Shown piece by piece: positions 9,302-19,391 of a stretch of DNA of 64,000 nucleotides. Source of the DNA: Lutispora saccharofermentans. GTDB taxonomy: Bacteria > Bacillota > Clostridia > Lutisporales > Lutisporaceae. The translations under genes and the position numbers were made by a program. Under the pieces are notes generated by a model. That model did not search any database, was not told the origin of the DNA, and saw only the letters and a list, made by a program, of their open reading frames with translations. The stretch's first letter is position 1; every line of letters starts with the position of its first letter. The stretch lies in contig NZ_JAJEKE010000005.1 of the NCBI RefSeq assembly GCF_024363565.1, positions 1-64,000 on the forward strand, in the 5' to 3' direction.

Positions 9302-10960
9302 ATGAAAGATTTTAGAATATTAATCCTTCTGGATAAATTTAAAGCTATATTTGAAAAGCTTGGTGTAGATTATTCGATCATGAGAAGAATACTCCAGGTC
9401 AAGCTTGCTATGGATGAAAGAAGAGTCCCCACAGTGATGAAGGATAATTCCTCTAAAAAGAAAAGCGACCAAAGCAATAGCATTGCCAAATCTTTGTTGT
9501 TCTATGGAGTATTGGGAATACTGTTAGTTCCCTTTGTGTTTTCAAAAGGGAATTATCTCTTTCAAATGAGTTTCCTGTTTGGGATATTGATGTTCATGAT
9601 GATGACCATTTTGATTTCGGATTTTTCTTCCGTACTATTAGATTTAAAAGATAAGGATATAATCTTATCAAGGCCGGTAAACGGCAAAACTTTAAGCATG
9701 GCCAAAACTCTTCATATAACTATATACATGTTTTATATAACATTTTCTTTCACAGGGCCATCATTGCTCATATCCTTATATAGGCAGGGTTTTCTGTTTT
9801 TTATTATATTCCTATCAGAAATAATTCTGATGGATTTATTTATAGTGGCTTTGACAGCTCTATTGTATATATTGATACTCAAGTTTTTCGACGGCGAAAA
9901 GCTGAAGGATATCATCAATTATGTTCAAATAATTTTAAGCATAGCCCTATCCATCGGGTACCAGCTTATAGGCAGGTTGTTTGATTTAAGGGATATGATG
10001 AATATCAGCTTCGTTCCGAGGTGGTGGCAGTCTTTAATTCCATCCATGTGGTTCGGAGGCCCCTTTGAACTGATACTTAACAACAATTATAGTTCTCATA
10101 TAACGCTATTTTCAGCTTTAGCTTTGATAATACCCGTATTATCAATAATATTGTATATAAAGCTTACGCCTTCTTTTGAGAGAAACTTGCAAAAGCTGAA
10201 TGATAGCAGCGGCAATGTTAAGGTCAGGAGCAAAGGATTTAATTATTATTTGTCGGGAATATTCTGCAGAACCAGAGAAGAAAGAATCTTTTTCAGGTTT
10301 GCTGCCGATATGATGAGAAGTGAAAGAAATTTTAAGCTCAAAGTATATCCTTCATTGGGTCTTTCTCTGATCCTTCCATTAGTTTTTTTATTAACAAAAT
10401 TTAAAAATGCAGGATGGGAAAGTTTAGCTCAGGGGAAAATGTATTTTAACATATATTTTGTTGCTCTGATAGTTCCCACCATACTCATGACTATAGGGTA
10501 TTCCGATAAATATAAAGGGGCCTGGATTTATAGGATGCTGCCTTTTGATGATGCAGGATATATATATAAAGGCACCTTAAAAGCAGTTATTATTAACCTT
10601 CTTGTTCCCTTATATATCTTTGAAAGCATAATATTTATGATCATTTTTAAAGGCAGGATAGCTATAGATTTGATCCTAGTATTTTTAAACATAATATTAT
10701 TCATTGCAATCTGCTTTAAGATTTTGAAAATGCAATTGCCTTTTTCTGAAGCTTTTGAGGTGACCGCCCAAAGCCAGGGATTTATTATTATACCATTATT
10801 CCTTGCCATATCGGTTTTGGCTGTTATCCATTATGTTGCTGCAGGTATTTCTTATGGTAGGCACATATATATGCCCATATTGATTATTGTAACCCTATAT
10901 ATATGGAAGAAGTTTTTTGGCAGGAAGGCTATTTTATTGCCGTATGGGGATGATGCTTAG
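9302..10960 (+). CDS. ABC-2-like transporter membrane protein
   Basis: 552 residues. A polar, charged N-terminal 65 residues precedes about 12 hydrophobic segments grouped in two halves (residues ~65-260 and ~345-545) separated by a soluble loop. The pattern RPVNGKTLSMAKTLHI resembles the large permeases paired with BcrA/EcsA-like ATPases. It begins 3 bp after the ATPase stop, so the two are surely co-transcribed. Substrate unknown. A bidirectional hairpin at 10997-11041 ends the operon. Confidence 0.8.
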   Translation: MKDFRILILLDKFKAIFEKLGVDYSIMRRILQVKLAMDERRVPTVMKDNSSKKKSDQSNSIAKSLLFYGVLGILLVPFVFSKGNYLFQMSFLFGILMFMMMTILISDFSSVLLDLKDKDIILSRPVNGKTLSMAKTLHITIYMFYITFSFTGPSLLISLYRQGFLFFIIFLSEIILMDLFIVALTALLYILILKFFDGEKLKDIINYVQIILSIALSIGYQLIGRLFDLRDMMNISFVPRWWQSLIPSMWFGGPFELILNNNYSSHITLFSALALIIPVLSIILYIKLTPSFERNLQKLNDSSGNVKVRSKGFNYYLSGIFCRTREERIFFRFAADMMRSERNFKLKVYPSLGLSLILPLVFLLTKFKNAGWESLAQGKMYFNIYFVALIVPTILMTIGYSDKYKGAWIYRMLPFDDAGYIYKGTLKAVIINLLVPLYIFESIIFMIIFKGRIAIDLILVFLNIILFIAICFKILKMQLPFSEAFEVTAQSQGFIIIPLFLAISVLAVIHYVAAGISYGRHIYMPILIIVTLYIWKKFFGRKAILLPYGDDA

Positions 10961-10996
10961 GATAGGCCTGCAGAATGTCCCCAATGCTTCTTAAAT

Positions 10997-11041
10997 AAAA
11001 AATAGCTATAGTGCCTTATCAAGACGCTATAGCTATTTTAT
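10997..11041. terminator. Bidirectional terminator
   Basis: AATAGCTATAG (11001-11011) pairs with CTATAGCTATT (11027-11037), flanked by A-rich and T-rich tracts. It serves the ABC-2 operon and the convergent HlyD-type operon. Confidence 0.85.
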
Positions 11042-12276
11042 TAGCTTTTGATTTTGGTTCCTTCTTCTATGCTTTCATCCGGCGAGAGGATTACCTCCTG
11101 CCCCTCATTCAATCCTTTCAATACCTCAATCTCATCATCGCTTTCCAGGCCCTTGTCGATCTGTACCATCTTGGCCGCACCATCGTTATTTATGAAAACA
11201 TAGCTTTTGCCCTCATGGTCAAACACTGCTTTCTCATTTACAATAAGTGTATTTTGCGAGCTTGCGATAACTATCTTTATATCCATATCATAGCCGGGCT
11301 TTAAATTATTTACTGCTTCATCAAAGCTTATCTCCGCTTTTATCCTTTTTTGGGCTATGCCCAGATCCGACATTTTGCTGAAAGCCTGGGGATATATCTT
11401 TCTTACAGTACCCTTTATATCAGGTATGCCCAAATCTTCATTGCTGATCAGCACTTCGGAGCCTTCCCTCACATTGGCTATATCATCTACCAAAATATCG
11501 CTTGTCAAAAACATATCATCATAATTCCCTATCTGGAATATCAGCTTGCCCTGGGGAACGGCACTTCCCTGGGGGGCTTCCGCCAGCATCACTATGCCGT
11601 CTATGGGAGACTTTACTATATAATCCTTCTGCTTGCTTTTAAGATGGTTTATCTGGATCTGTATTTCATCGATCTGAGCCTTAAATTGCTTTTCTATATT
11701 GGGCGAAAACCCTTCCTGAGCTGCTGCCAGGCTGCTTTTGACGACTTCCAGGCTGGCTTCTGCAGAAGCCAAAGCGGCAACTGAGCTATCATATATGTCT
11801 CTGCTTATGCCTCCGGCTTCATAAAGCTTTTTATTGTTTTCCGCCACCCGCTTCGCCTCTTCATAGGCGATCTGAGCCGCCTTCTCCTGAGCCTCCAGCT
11901 TTTGCAAATCCCATTGGCTTATGCCTTCTCTTGCCTCTTCCAGCTTTGCCTCGGCAGCTTGCTTTTGCAGCTCCAGCGCTTTTATATTTAGGAGCAGCTC
12001 TTCATCTTGTATTTTGAGCAGTACATCTCCCGTCTTTACTCTATCTCCCACGTCCACTGCTTCAAGGGTCACAACCCCGCTTTGCAGGCCATAGATATCA
12101 GCCTTGTTTTCCAATTCCACTGATGCTTTCTCTTCAATATATTCCTGTATATTTCCTCTTTGGACCTTAGCCAGATTCACTGAAACCGCTTTACCCCCGA
12201 ATAAAGCAAAGTAGGCTGCTGCCGATATGATCATTATTATAAGTCCCATCCATATAAGCTTCTTCTTGCCTCTCAT
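11041..12276 (-). CDS. HlyD/MacA-type periplasmic adaptor-like protein
   Basis: 411 residues. One N-terminal membrane anchor (about residues 6-27), then a biotinyl-lipoyl half (ADIYGLQSGVVTLEAVDVGDRVKTGDVLLKI), a long alpha-helical hairpin (about 95-210, Ala/Glu/Lys-rich), the second lipoyl half (KSPIDGIVMLAEAPQGSAVPQGKLIFQIG) and a beta-barrel with KIYPQAF. This is the layout of RND/MacA membrane-fusion proteins. In Gram-positives these pair with FtsX-like permeases for export of peptides or drugs. It is last of a three-gene operon, 12 bp after the permease. Starts at ATG 12276 after GGAGGG. Confidence 0.9.
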   Translation of the reverse strand: MRGKKKLIWMGLIIMIISAAAYFALFGGKAVSVNLAKVQRGNIQEYIEEKASVELENKADIYGLQSGVVTLEAVDVGDRVKTGDVLLKIQDEELLLNIKALELQKQAAEAKLEEAREGISQWDLQKLEAQEKAAQIAYEEAKRVAENNKKLYEAGGISRDIYDSSVAALASAEASLEVVKSSLAAAQEGFSPNIEKQFKAQIDEIQIQINHLKSKQKDYIVKSPIDGIVMLAEAPQGSAVPQGKLIFQIGNYDDMFLTSDILVDDIANVREGSEVLISNEDLGIPDIKGTVRKIYPQAFSKMSDLGIAQKRIKAEISFDEAVNNLKPGYDMDIKIVIASSQNTLIVNEKAVFDHEGKSYVFINNDGAAKMVQIDKGLESDDEIEVLKGLNEGQEVILSPDESIEEGTKIKS

Positions 12277-12288
12277 ATATTTCCCTCC

Positions 12289-14646
12289 TTACGATATGCG
12301 GCTTTTCAGCGCATCAATGAAATTGAGATTTATGATCTTCTTTAAGGTAGCCAATTGGGCAATCACTGCAAATGCAACAGTAGCTAATGCAGCTTTTATA
12401 AAAATATCAGGGGTCAGGATCAACGGCAATGTATATGTCTCCGTGTTGAAAGTCTGAACCATAGATTGGATCATTCCTATACCCAGAGGTATTCCCAGCA
12501 AAATAGCGATGACGACCATTACTGAGTTTTCCTTGGCCAGCATCCAGAATATTTCTTTCTTATCAAAGCCCATTACGCGCAGAGCTGCAAGCTCCATGCG
12601 CCTTTCTGCAATGCTTATTATTGTAGAATTATAAATGAGCACAAAGCCCAAAATCCCTCCAAAAAACATGAATACGTTTATGCTGACTACCATGGTATCA
12701 AGATATTCTTCGAAGGTTTTCCTCATGTCACCGATTGAGCTGACCGAAGATATATTGCGTGCATCCTCCAGTTCGGTCTTCAAATCCTCCTTTGACATAG
12801 CTGATATACCGGTGATCATATTCTTTTCTGTCAAAGTCTCCCTCATATTTTCTATATCCATATAGGCATTTGCTCCCAGATACTGCCTGATGATTCCCTT
12901 GACCTCCAGGCTTACATCATCCTTCCCTGGGATAAAGTTATTGACCGTTATATGATCTCCTTTTTTAACATTTAAAGCCTTTGCCAAAAATTCTGTAAGG
13001 AATATGCCTTTTTGGGGCAAAGTTATTATATTATTGTTTACATCCGTAAATTCGTAAAACTCTGTATCCCGCGGGATTCCTATAATGCTTACGGTCTTCT
13101 TCCGCCAGGCATTCTTCAGTTCAAAAGGATACTCCAGCCTTGGCTCCAGCTTGGCATCCTTCAATAAGCGGGCCATATCCTTTATTACATTTTCGTTCAT
13201 AGGCCGTGACAGCTCTACCACATAATCCATCTTTTGAAATTCGCCGAATTGAATGGAAAACATAGAAGTCACACTATTTCCCATATATAGAGGCACCGTA
13301 TTTATGGCATATGCCAGCGCTAGTCCCAAAACCAAAAACATAAATCGCCGCTTTACCCTCATAATGTTTCTTATGACCATTTTCCAGCTGAATGAGAGCC
13401 TTCGCCATAGGAAGCTTATTTTCTCAAGCAATATATGCTTTCCTGCCTTTGGAGGCTCCGGGCGCATTGAGTCTGCGGGCATGACCCCCAGTACATGTCT
13501 GGCTCCAACAAAGCCGGAAGCGATGCAAAATATGCTTGTGAGAATTATGGAATATATTATGTATATATAATGAATATCGACCTTTAACAGAGGAATCTCA
13601 AAATAAAAAACATATATATTCGTCAGAAGCTTTGCCAATAGAAGCCCCGATATGATCCCCAAAATTGAGCCGGTAAGCCCTATGATCAATGCAAATTTGA
13701 GATAATGAAAAAGCACCTCCATATTGCTGTAGCCCAAAGCTTTGAGCACTCCTATAGCCATTCTGTCATTGCTCACTATCCTGGACAATATTATAGAAAT
13801 TATAATGCCTGCAACTGCAAGGAAAAGCACGGGGATCGCCGCTGCCATTGTATTTATGCCTCTGAGCTCTTCTGTCACCATTTTATTGCTCAATTGATCT
13901 TCTCTCTTTATTATCCTCTGTATACCGTATTTGTCGAGCTTTTTTCCCAATTCATCTGCTATATCGTCAATCTTGTCTTCATCTTTTACCCTTATGAGCA
14001 GTTCATTATAGCTGCCTTTGTACCCATATATGGACTGGGCAAATTCTTCACTGACATAAGCTACGCCGAACTTATCCGGTGCAGGCATCATTGACTGCTC
14101 ATTTTCCATAAGATAAACGAATTCTGCGCTTGATGCAATATCATTTACCTTCATAGTATAAGTCCTGCCGTTTATATAGGGCTCTATGATGTCACCCGGT
14201 TTGATATTCCTCGCCTGGGCAAATTGCTTGATCAAAATCAGGCTGTTTTCAGTCAATTCATTGGAGAGGCGCTTCTCTGAGTAAAGCCTGTTGACGCTTC
14301 CGCCTCCGGAAGGAATGGAAATAATCCTTATTCTTACCCTTTCATCCTTATCCCGGGTCTTAATAGGAACGTCAAAGGCGACTCTGCCTTGGACCTCTGT
14401 GATCCCTTCTATAGCTTTTATATCCTGCACCGCAGCCTGGGGTATCTTCATGAGCTGTACATGAATATGGCTTAACTTTGTTTCTTCATAATAATAATCA
14501 ACGGCATTGCTCATATTTATGGCAGTGGTGCTGAAGGAAATAAAAATGCTCAAGCCAACGATTACAATAACAACCACCGAAATAAACTGACCCTTTGAAT
14601 TCTTTATCATGCGCAGCAGTCTTACATCCAGCTTTTTCATCACCAT
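12289..14646 (-). CDS. FtsX-like ABC transporter permease (MacB-like)
   Basis: 785 residues. A membrane segment at about 18-42, a large extracytoplasmic domain, then FtsX cores around 270-390 (IPVLFLAVAGIIISIIL, SNMEVLFHYLKFALIIGL) and 660-780 (MFFGGILGFVLIYNSTIISIAERRMELAALRVMGF). The duplicated FtsX module is typical of exporters that move lipoproteins, peptides or antibiotics. It overlaps the upstream ATPase stop by a few bases (ATGGTGATG region), so translation is probably coupled. Export direction is inferred from family. Confidence 0.92.
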   Translation of the reverse strand: MVMKKLDVRLLRMIKNSKGQFISVVVIVIVGLSIFISFSTTAINMSNAVDYYYEETKLSHIHVQLMKIPQAAVQDIKAIEGITEVQGRVAFDVPIKTRDKDERVRIRIISIPSGGGSVNRLYSEKRLSNELTENSLILIKQFAQARNIKPGDIIEPYINGRTYTMKVNDIASSAEFVYLMENEQSMMPAPDKFGVAYVSEEFAQSIYGYKGSYNELLIRVKDEDKIDDIADELGKKLDKYGIQRIIKREDQLSNKMVTEELRGINTMAAAIPVLFLAVAGIIISIILSRIVSNDRMAIGVLKALGYSNMEVLFHYLKFALIIGLTGSILGIISGLLLAKLLTNIYVFYFEIPLLKVDIHYIYIIYSIILTSIFCIASGFVGARHVLGVMPADSMRPEPPKAGKHILLEKISFLWRRLSFSWKMVIRNIMRVKRRFMFLVLGLALAYAINTVPLYMGNSVTSMFSIQFGEFQKMDYVVELSRPMNENVIKDMARLLKDAKLEPRLEYPFELKNAWRKKTVSIIGIPRDTEFYEFTDVNNNIITLPQKGIFLTEFLAKALNVKKGDHITVNNFIPGKDDVSLEVKGIIRQYLGANAYMDIENMRETLTEKNMITGISAMSKEDLKTELEDARNISSVSSIGDMRKTFEEYLDTMVVSINVFMFFGGILGFVLIYNSTIISIAERRMELAALRVMGFDKKEIFWMLAKENSVMVVIAILLGIPLGIGMIQSMVQTFNTETYTLPLILTPDIFIKAALATVAFAVIAQLATLKKIINLNFIDALKSRIS

Positions 14647-15353
14647 TCAATCCTTTCGGGAGGTATGGGCTCAGGATTTTCCCTGATCTCTGTTATTTTG
14701 CCGCTTCTCATTTTGATCACCCGGTCTGCCATATCGCCGACGGCCATATTATGGGTTATCACTATGACCGTTTTATGAAGCTTTCGATTGACTCGCTGCA
14801 GCAGTGAAAGGATGAGGAGGCCCGTCTGGAAATCCAAAGCTCCGGTAGGCTCATCACAAAGGATAAGCAGGGGATTCTTGGCAACAGCCCTGGCAATGGC
14901 AATTCTTTGCTGCTCTCCGCCGCTCATCTGGGAGGGGAAATGATCCTTTCTGTCTGAAAGGCCCACTTCTTCTATTACTTCATCTATGTTCATGGCATCC
15001 TTGCAGATTTCAGCAGCCAGCTCCACATTTTCTCTGGCTGTAAGGTTTGCCATGAGATTATAGAATTGAAAGACAAAGCCCACCTTATTCCTGCGGTAAG
15101 CCGTAAGCTTGGCATCGTTGTACTTCGTTATTTCTTCATCCGCGACTATGACCTTCCCCTGGCTGGGAGAGTCCATGCCTCCGATTATGTTGAGGAGGGT
15201 GCTTTTCCCAGATCCGCTGGGCCCCAATATGACTACAAACTCCCCTTCATAGACCTCAAAGCTTACATCATCTAAAGCCTTGACCTCCACTTCACCCATC
15301 TGATAGCTCTTGCTCAGGTTTTCCACCTGTATCTGCAAGTCTTTTTCCATCAT
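14640..15353 (-). CDS. ABC transporter ATP-binding protein (LolD/MacB type)
   Basis: 237 residues from ATG 15353, five bases after GGAGGG; a longer TTG start is disfavoured. Walker [11 protein letters not shown]-loop VFQFYNLM, signature [14 protein letters not shown], Walker [13 protein letters not shown] and H-loop VITHN are all canonical for the LolD/MacB/SalX family. It leads the ATPase-FtsX-HlyD operon. The family typically exports peptides, bacteriocins or drugs. No regulator is adjacent. Confidence 0.95.
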   Translation of the reverse strand: MMEKDLQIQVENLSKSYQMGEVEVKALDDVSFEVYEGEFVVILGPSGSGKSTLLNIIGGMDSPSQGKVIVADEEITKYNDAKLTAYRRNKVGFVFQFYNLMANLTARENVELAAEICKDAMNIDEVIEEVGLSDRKDHFPSQMSGGEQQRIAIARAVAKNPLLILCDEPTGALDFQTGLLILSLLQRVNRKLHKTVIVITHNMAVGDMADRVIKMRSGKITEIRENPEPIPPERIEW

Positions 15354-15492
15354 CCGCTCCCTCCTTCCAATAGTCAATGATCCATAGGAAAGTATAGATT
15401 CCCTTGGTTTTTAACATGCTTATTCAAAAAAATTTATTACATTATTTGTTAATAATATTTTACTTCAAAAGCATTGGAAATACAACCAAATA

Positions 15493-15523
15493 GAAAAAAA
15501 GAGTCGGCTTAAGCCGGCTCTTA
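15493..15523 (-). terminator. Terminator of the Mo-hydroxylase / AOR operon
   Basis: Minus strand: GAGCCGGCTTAAGCCGACTC, a near-perfect palindrome, followed by seven T. It lies about 55 bp after the stop at 15577 and closes the ~19-kb operon. Confidence 0.85.
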
Positions 15524-15576
15524 GGGTATAGCAACGGTATCTGCATTCACCTCCAGGCAATCTGACCTTCCGCTTG

Positions 15577-17799
15577 TTATATTCTATTCAGTTTTCTTAA
15601 CAGCTTTTCAGGGGTAATGGGAAGTTGGGTCATGCTCACTCCCACTGCATCCAATATGGCATTGGAAATGGCGCTTCCGGTAGCATACATCCCATGCTCA
15701 CCCACGCCCTTTGCTCCTTGAGGGCATCCGTTCCCATAATTTCCTTCTATAAAAACAACTTTATTGTGCTCGGGCACATCCATTGCCGTAGGGATCACAT
15801 ATTCTGCAAATGAAGGAGTCAAAGCATGTCCTTTATTTAATATGAATTCTTCCATCGTTGTCACACCCATGCTCATTATCACGCCTCCTAAGATTTGACC
15901 TCTTGCGCTTTGGTAATTTATAGTCTTGCCAATGTCGTGACAGCTTATTACCTGCAAGACTTTTATCTCACCCGATTCTTCGTCAATTTCCACATCGGCT
16001 ACTGTTGAAATTGGCGTGACACCATATAACCCGTTATCTTCCGGAGGCCCAACGACACAACCTTGAGCTGTAAGAGATCTCACTTCATTAAAACAGAAAT
16101 CAGCGAAATCGTTCCAATCAACCAATTTAATGCCATCCCCATTATAGAATCCGTCTCTTTTATAATATATGGCCTCGTCTTGACTGTTCAAGTATTCTCG
16201 AGCAATATCCTCCAGAAGTCTTTTAAGCTTCTCAGCCGCATCAAGCACAGCGTTGCCTGCAGTAACAGTCGCTTGTGAAAAGCCCAATGCACCCGCCTTA
16301 GGCGTAAGATGGCTATCGCTTAACATAACGCTTATTTGGGCCTCATCCGTACCCATTGCTGAAGCAGCCAACTTTACCGCAACATCAGTGATTCCCTGTC
16401 CGATCTCCGGGAATCCCAGCTTGACCAGCAAGGAACCGTCAAAAAACATGGTCAGCTCTGCAACAGAACCTTTATGAAGGGGCGAATTGCCAATAGCAAA
16501 AGCCGGCATAGCATTTGCTATTCCTCGGCCAACTTTCTTGCCTGCAGCAGCTTTTGGCAGCGGCCCTGCAGCTTTAAGCGCAGTTTCCATTGTTTCAGCT
16601 ATGATCCAATCGTCTGAAATATTGCGGGACATGGCTCCTTTAAATTGTGCGGCAAATTCCTCCTTCTTTTGCATCCAGTTGCGCCGGCGAACGGTTAACG
16701 GGTCCATTCCCAGCTTTCTTGCCGCCTTATCAATAAGGGTTTCAATAACAAAGGTGCCATCCGGTGTACCAACGCCTCTAAAAGAGCCTATTTCTGAACC
16801 TGTTGTATAATACATTTTACCTGCAATATCTAAATTGTTGTAACGGTATGGCCCGCAAACTCCATTCATGAAGGAAAGCAAGGCCCCTTCATAATTGCCG
16901 TAATAGGGACCTGCAGATCCCTCGCTAAGTACTTGCAAAGCACAGATGTGACCGTTCGCATCAAGACCCATTTTGGCTTTCGTAATCATATGCTGCTTTT
17001 TACAACTGTAGCTTATGGATTCTTCCCTTGTCCATACGAGGCGCACCGGCCTGCGGACCACATGGGCCAGCAATGTCAGATAAACATGTACCGACATACT
17101 ATGCTTGCCTCCGAATCCTCCGCCTACATAGGGCACGTGTAAGCGTACCTTATGATAGGGATAACCCAATGCCTTGCAGGCCATCCTGTGATTTTGTGTA
17201 ATGTCCTGAGTCCCATAACATACATTTATTGTTCCGTTATTATCTATATAAGCATATCCGGCCTCAGGCTCAATATAGGCATGCTCTGCATAAGGATTTG
17301 TATATTCTTCTTCAACAACAGCAGCAGCCTTAGAAAAGCCGGCCTCTACATCACCTTTTTTGATCTCATGCTCAAAGCAAGGAGGCTGATTTTCTGCCTT
17401 AGCTTGTTCAACGGTATGTATGGCGTGAAGTTCCTCGTATTCTACGTTTATCAGCTTGCAAGCCCTTTCTGCTTCTTCCTCTGTTTCTGCTGCTACCAAT
17501 GCTAAAGCATCTGCTGAAAACCTTACCTCTTCCCCCTCACCGATTAAAATAGGGCGGTCTTGAATATGATACATGCCGCTTAAATTTGAACCTGTAATAT
17601 CTTTACGCGTTACTATTCTTACTACTCCGGGTGCTCTTTGAGCTTCCGAAATATCTATTTTTATGACTCTTGCTCTGGGTACACTTGGCCAAAGAATTTT
17701 AGCATACACCATATTCTCCATGTAAAAATCTTCACTATATTTAGCTGCGCCGGTCACTTTATCCATAATATCACTTCTATATGGCATGACATTATCCAT
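15577..17799 (-). CDS. Xanthine dehydrogenase family molybdopterin-binding subunit
   Basis: 740 residues, the usual length for the separate large subunit. N-terminal domain GAAKYSEDF...; Mo-pterin contacts at GGFGGKHSMSVHVY, the motif GSFRGVGTPDGTFVIE, FPEIGQGI, and the catalytic glutamate in GAKGVGEHGM near the C-terminus. It hydroxylates a C-H next to nitrogen in a heterocycle (or an aldehyde), using water as oxygen source. Specificity (purine, nicotinate-like or other) cannot be set from motifs. It overlaps the 2Fe-2S subunit gene by 8 bp and is the last gene of the operon. Confidence 0.93.
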   Translation of the reverse strand: MDNVMPYRSDIMDKVTGAAKYSEDFYMENMVYAKILWPSVPRARVIKIDISEAQRAPGVVRIVTRKDITGSNLSGMYHIQDRPILIGEGEEVRFSADALALVAAETEEEAERACKLINVEYEELHAIHTVEQAKAENQPPCFEHEIKKGDVEAGFSKAAAVVEEEYTNPYAEHAYIEPEAGYAYIDNNGTINVCYGTQDITQNHRMACKALGYPYHKVRLHVPYVGGGFGGKHSMSVHVYLTLLAHVVRRPVRLVWTREESISYSCKKQHMITKAKMGLDANGHICALQVLSEGSAGPYYGNYEGALLSFMNGVCGPYRYNNLDIAGKMYYTTGSEIGSFRGVGTPDGTFVIETLIDKAARKLGMDPLTVRRRNWMQKKEEFAAQFKGAMSRNISDDWIIAETMETALKAAGPLPKAAAGKKVGRGIANAMPAFAIGNSPLHKGSVAELTMFFDGSLLVKLGFPEIGQGITDVAVKLAASAMGTDEAQISVMLSDSHLTPKAGALGFSQATVTAGNAVLDAAEKLKRLLEDIAREYLNSQDEAIYYKRDGFYNGDGIKLVDWNDFADFCFNEVRSLTAQGCVVGPPEDNGLYGVTPISTVADVEIDEESGEIKVLQVISCHDIGKTINYQSARGQILGGVIMSMGVTTMEEFILNKGHALTPSFAEYVIPTAMDVPEHNKVVFIEGNYGNGCPQGAKGVGEHGMYATGSAISNAILDAVGVSMTQLPITPEKLLRKLNRI

Positions 17800-18268
17800 T
17801 ATTATTACTCTTCCTCCCTTCTATGAGAGATTCCACAGCTTCAAATATCTGTTCATAACCTGTGCACCTGCAGAGATTTCCGCTGAGCGCCTCTTTGATC
17901 TCTGCCCGTGTAGGATTGGGATTGCGGTTCAGCAACCCTTTAACAGACATGATCATACCTGGAGTGCAGAAGCCGCACTGTACTGCGCCCTTCTCCGCAA
18001 AAGCCCGCTGTATAGGATCCAATTCACCATCTGTTGTAAGACCCTCTATTGTGGTAATAGATTTTCCTTCTATTTCGCCGACAAGCATCATGCAAGAATT
18101 TATATTTTCACCGTCTACCAAAACTGTACACGCACCGCATTCTCCGGTTTCGCACCCTCTTTTTACGCCATACATGTGCATTTCTTCCCGCAATACTTTC
18201 AGCAATGTAGTATCCGCCGGAGAATCAGTAGCAACATTTTTTCCGTTTAATATAAAACAAATACTCAT
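17792..18268 (-). CDS. Mo-hydroxylase 2Fe-2S subunit
   Basis: 158 residues. A plant-type [2Fe-2S] site CETGECGACTVLVDG (residues ~39-53, with the fourth Cys at NSCM) and a second, CO-dehydrogenase-type site CGFCTPGM...LCRCTGYE (about 97-140). It relays electrons from the Mo centre to the FAD subunit. It overlaps neighbours on both sides, as usual for XDH/CoxS operons. Starts at ATG 18268 after AGGAG. Confidence 0.95.
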   Translation of the reverse strand: MSICFILNGKNVATDSPADTTLLKVLREEMHMYGVKRGCETGECGACTVLVDGENINSCMMLVGEIEGKSITTIEGLTTDGELDPIQRAFAEKGAVQCGFCTPGMIMSVKGLLNRNPNPTRAEIKEALSGNLCRCTGYEQIFEAVESLIEGRKSNNNG

Positions 18269-19131
18269 TTTACAAACTCCTCCAAGAATTCTACTATTTG
18301 TTTCTTAACCAATACACCTGCCATATATGCACGATACTCTGCACCAGCGCGAATATCGGAGATCGGGCTTACACTTTCCTGCACGATCCGAGCTAACTCT
18401 TCAAGCGCCAATTCATGAAGCTCTTTCCCCATAAGCAATTGTTCCGCCTTTGTAATGCGCAGAGGTGTAGGTGCCACAGATCCAAGGGATATGCGAGAAT
18501 CCTTTATTATCCCATTTTTATCGACTTCCAAGGCCACTGCACCATTAACGACAGAAATAGCCAGAGCATTCCTGCGGCCTACTTTGAAAAATTTTTGATA
18601 GCTCCACTCACGTTTCGGTATATAAATCCTGGCAATAACTTCTCCCGGTAGAATTACTGTTTTTCTGGGTGCAAGGATGAACTCGGTAAGCGGTAGTATG
18701 CGTTCCCCATTGACAGACAACAGCCCTATTTGAGCATCTAAAGCCCATGCCGCATTAAGCCCGTCTCCTGCAGGAGATGCAGTTTTTATATTGCCGCCTA
18801 GAGTGCCTTTAAAGCGGATCTGCACACTTCCGACTTGATTAGAAGCCTGAGAAAGGGCTTTTGCCCACCTATTAACCAGTAAACTATTTTGAATATCTAT
18901 AAAACGACTCACACTTCCTATAGATATAACTTTTTCTGTTTCGTTGATACCGTTAAGTTCAGGTATCTTTTTAACATCGATCAAATACTTAAAAGAAACC
19001 TTACCGGATCTGAGCAATACTAAAAGATCTGTACCTCCTGCATAAATAGCAGCTTCATCTTTATAACTTTCCATAAGTTGAAATAACTCTTGCAAAGATG
19101 TAGGACATAAATATTCCAATGTGCCATACAT
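18265..19131 (-). CDS. Mo-hydroxylase FAD-binding subunit
   Basis: 288 residues from ATG 19131, nine bases after AGGAG; the longer TTG frame would sit on top of the ribosome binding site. FAD-PCMH motifs AIYAGGTDLLVLLRSG and KGTLGGNIKTASPAGD are clear, and the CO_deh_flav_C domain follows (residues ~175-285). It passes electrons to NAD+ or another carrier. It overlaps the 2Fe-2S gene by 4 bp. It is first of the three Mo-hydroxylase subunit genes. Confidence 0.95.
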   Translation of the reverse strand: MYGTLEYLCPTSLQELFQLMESYKDEAAIYAGGTDLLVLLRSGKVSFKYLIDVKKIPELNGINETEKVISIGSVSRFIDIQNSLLVNRWAKALSQASNQVGSVQIRFKGTLGGNIKTASPAGDGLNAAWALDAQIGLLSVNGERILPLTEFILAPRKTVILPGEVIARIYIPKREWSYQKFFKVGRRNALAISVVNGAVALEVDKNGIIKDSRISLGSVAPTPLRITKAEQLLMGKELHELALEELARIVQESVSPISDIRAGAEYRAYMAGVLVKKQIVEFLEEFVK

Positions 19132-19188
19132 GATTAACAACTCCTGACTAAATAGTTTATTTGATGAATACAGTTCATAAATAAATAT

Positions 19189-19344
19189 CTATATTGGCAG
19201 AATTGACAGTTTTTCGCGGGCTTCCGGAAGATATTCGATATGTCCTACAGGAATCTTACCTTCCACCGCTTTAATTACTGTACGTGCACCTTCTTCCCCA
19301 AATCCTCCGCAAAGCTCTATCAGCAGGCAATTCTCTTCCTCCAT
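19189..19344 (-). pseudogene. Truncated DUF6506-like fragment
   Basis: A 51-codon frame starting MEEENCLLIELCGGFGEE and containing GKIPVGHIEY. The ELCGGFG-x-EGA...VGGKIPVG pattern is that of the C-terminal half of DUF6506-type proteins (about 100 residues), by my recollection of the family. The N-terminal half is missing: an in-frame stop lies about 30 bp upstream and the flavin reductase gene ends at 19392. No ribosome binding site precedes the ATG. Probably a decayed remnant inside an otherwise intact operon, though a short functional form is possible. Confidence 0.5.
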
Positions 19345-19391
19345 AATTTTTTCATTATTTCTCTGTGCACTTCATTTTGTTTATAAGCTGC

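Noticed and set aside
11350-11784. 144-codon plus-strand frame
   Set aside because: Antisense to the HlyD-type gene, whose motifs are unambiguous; composition is not protein-like.
17786-18308. Two plus-strand frames of 148 and 154 codons
   Set aside because: Antisense to the 2Fe-2S subunit gene with its conserved cysteines; no ribosome site.
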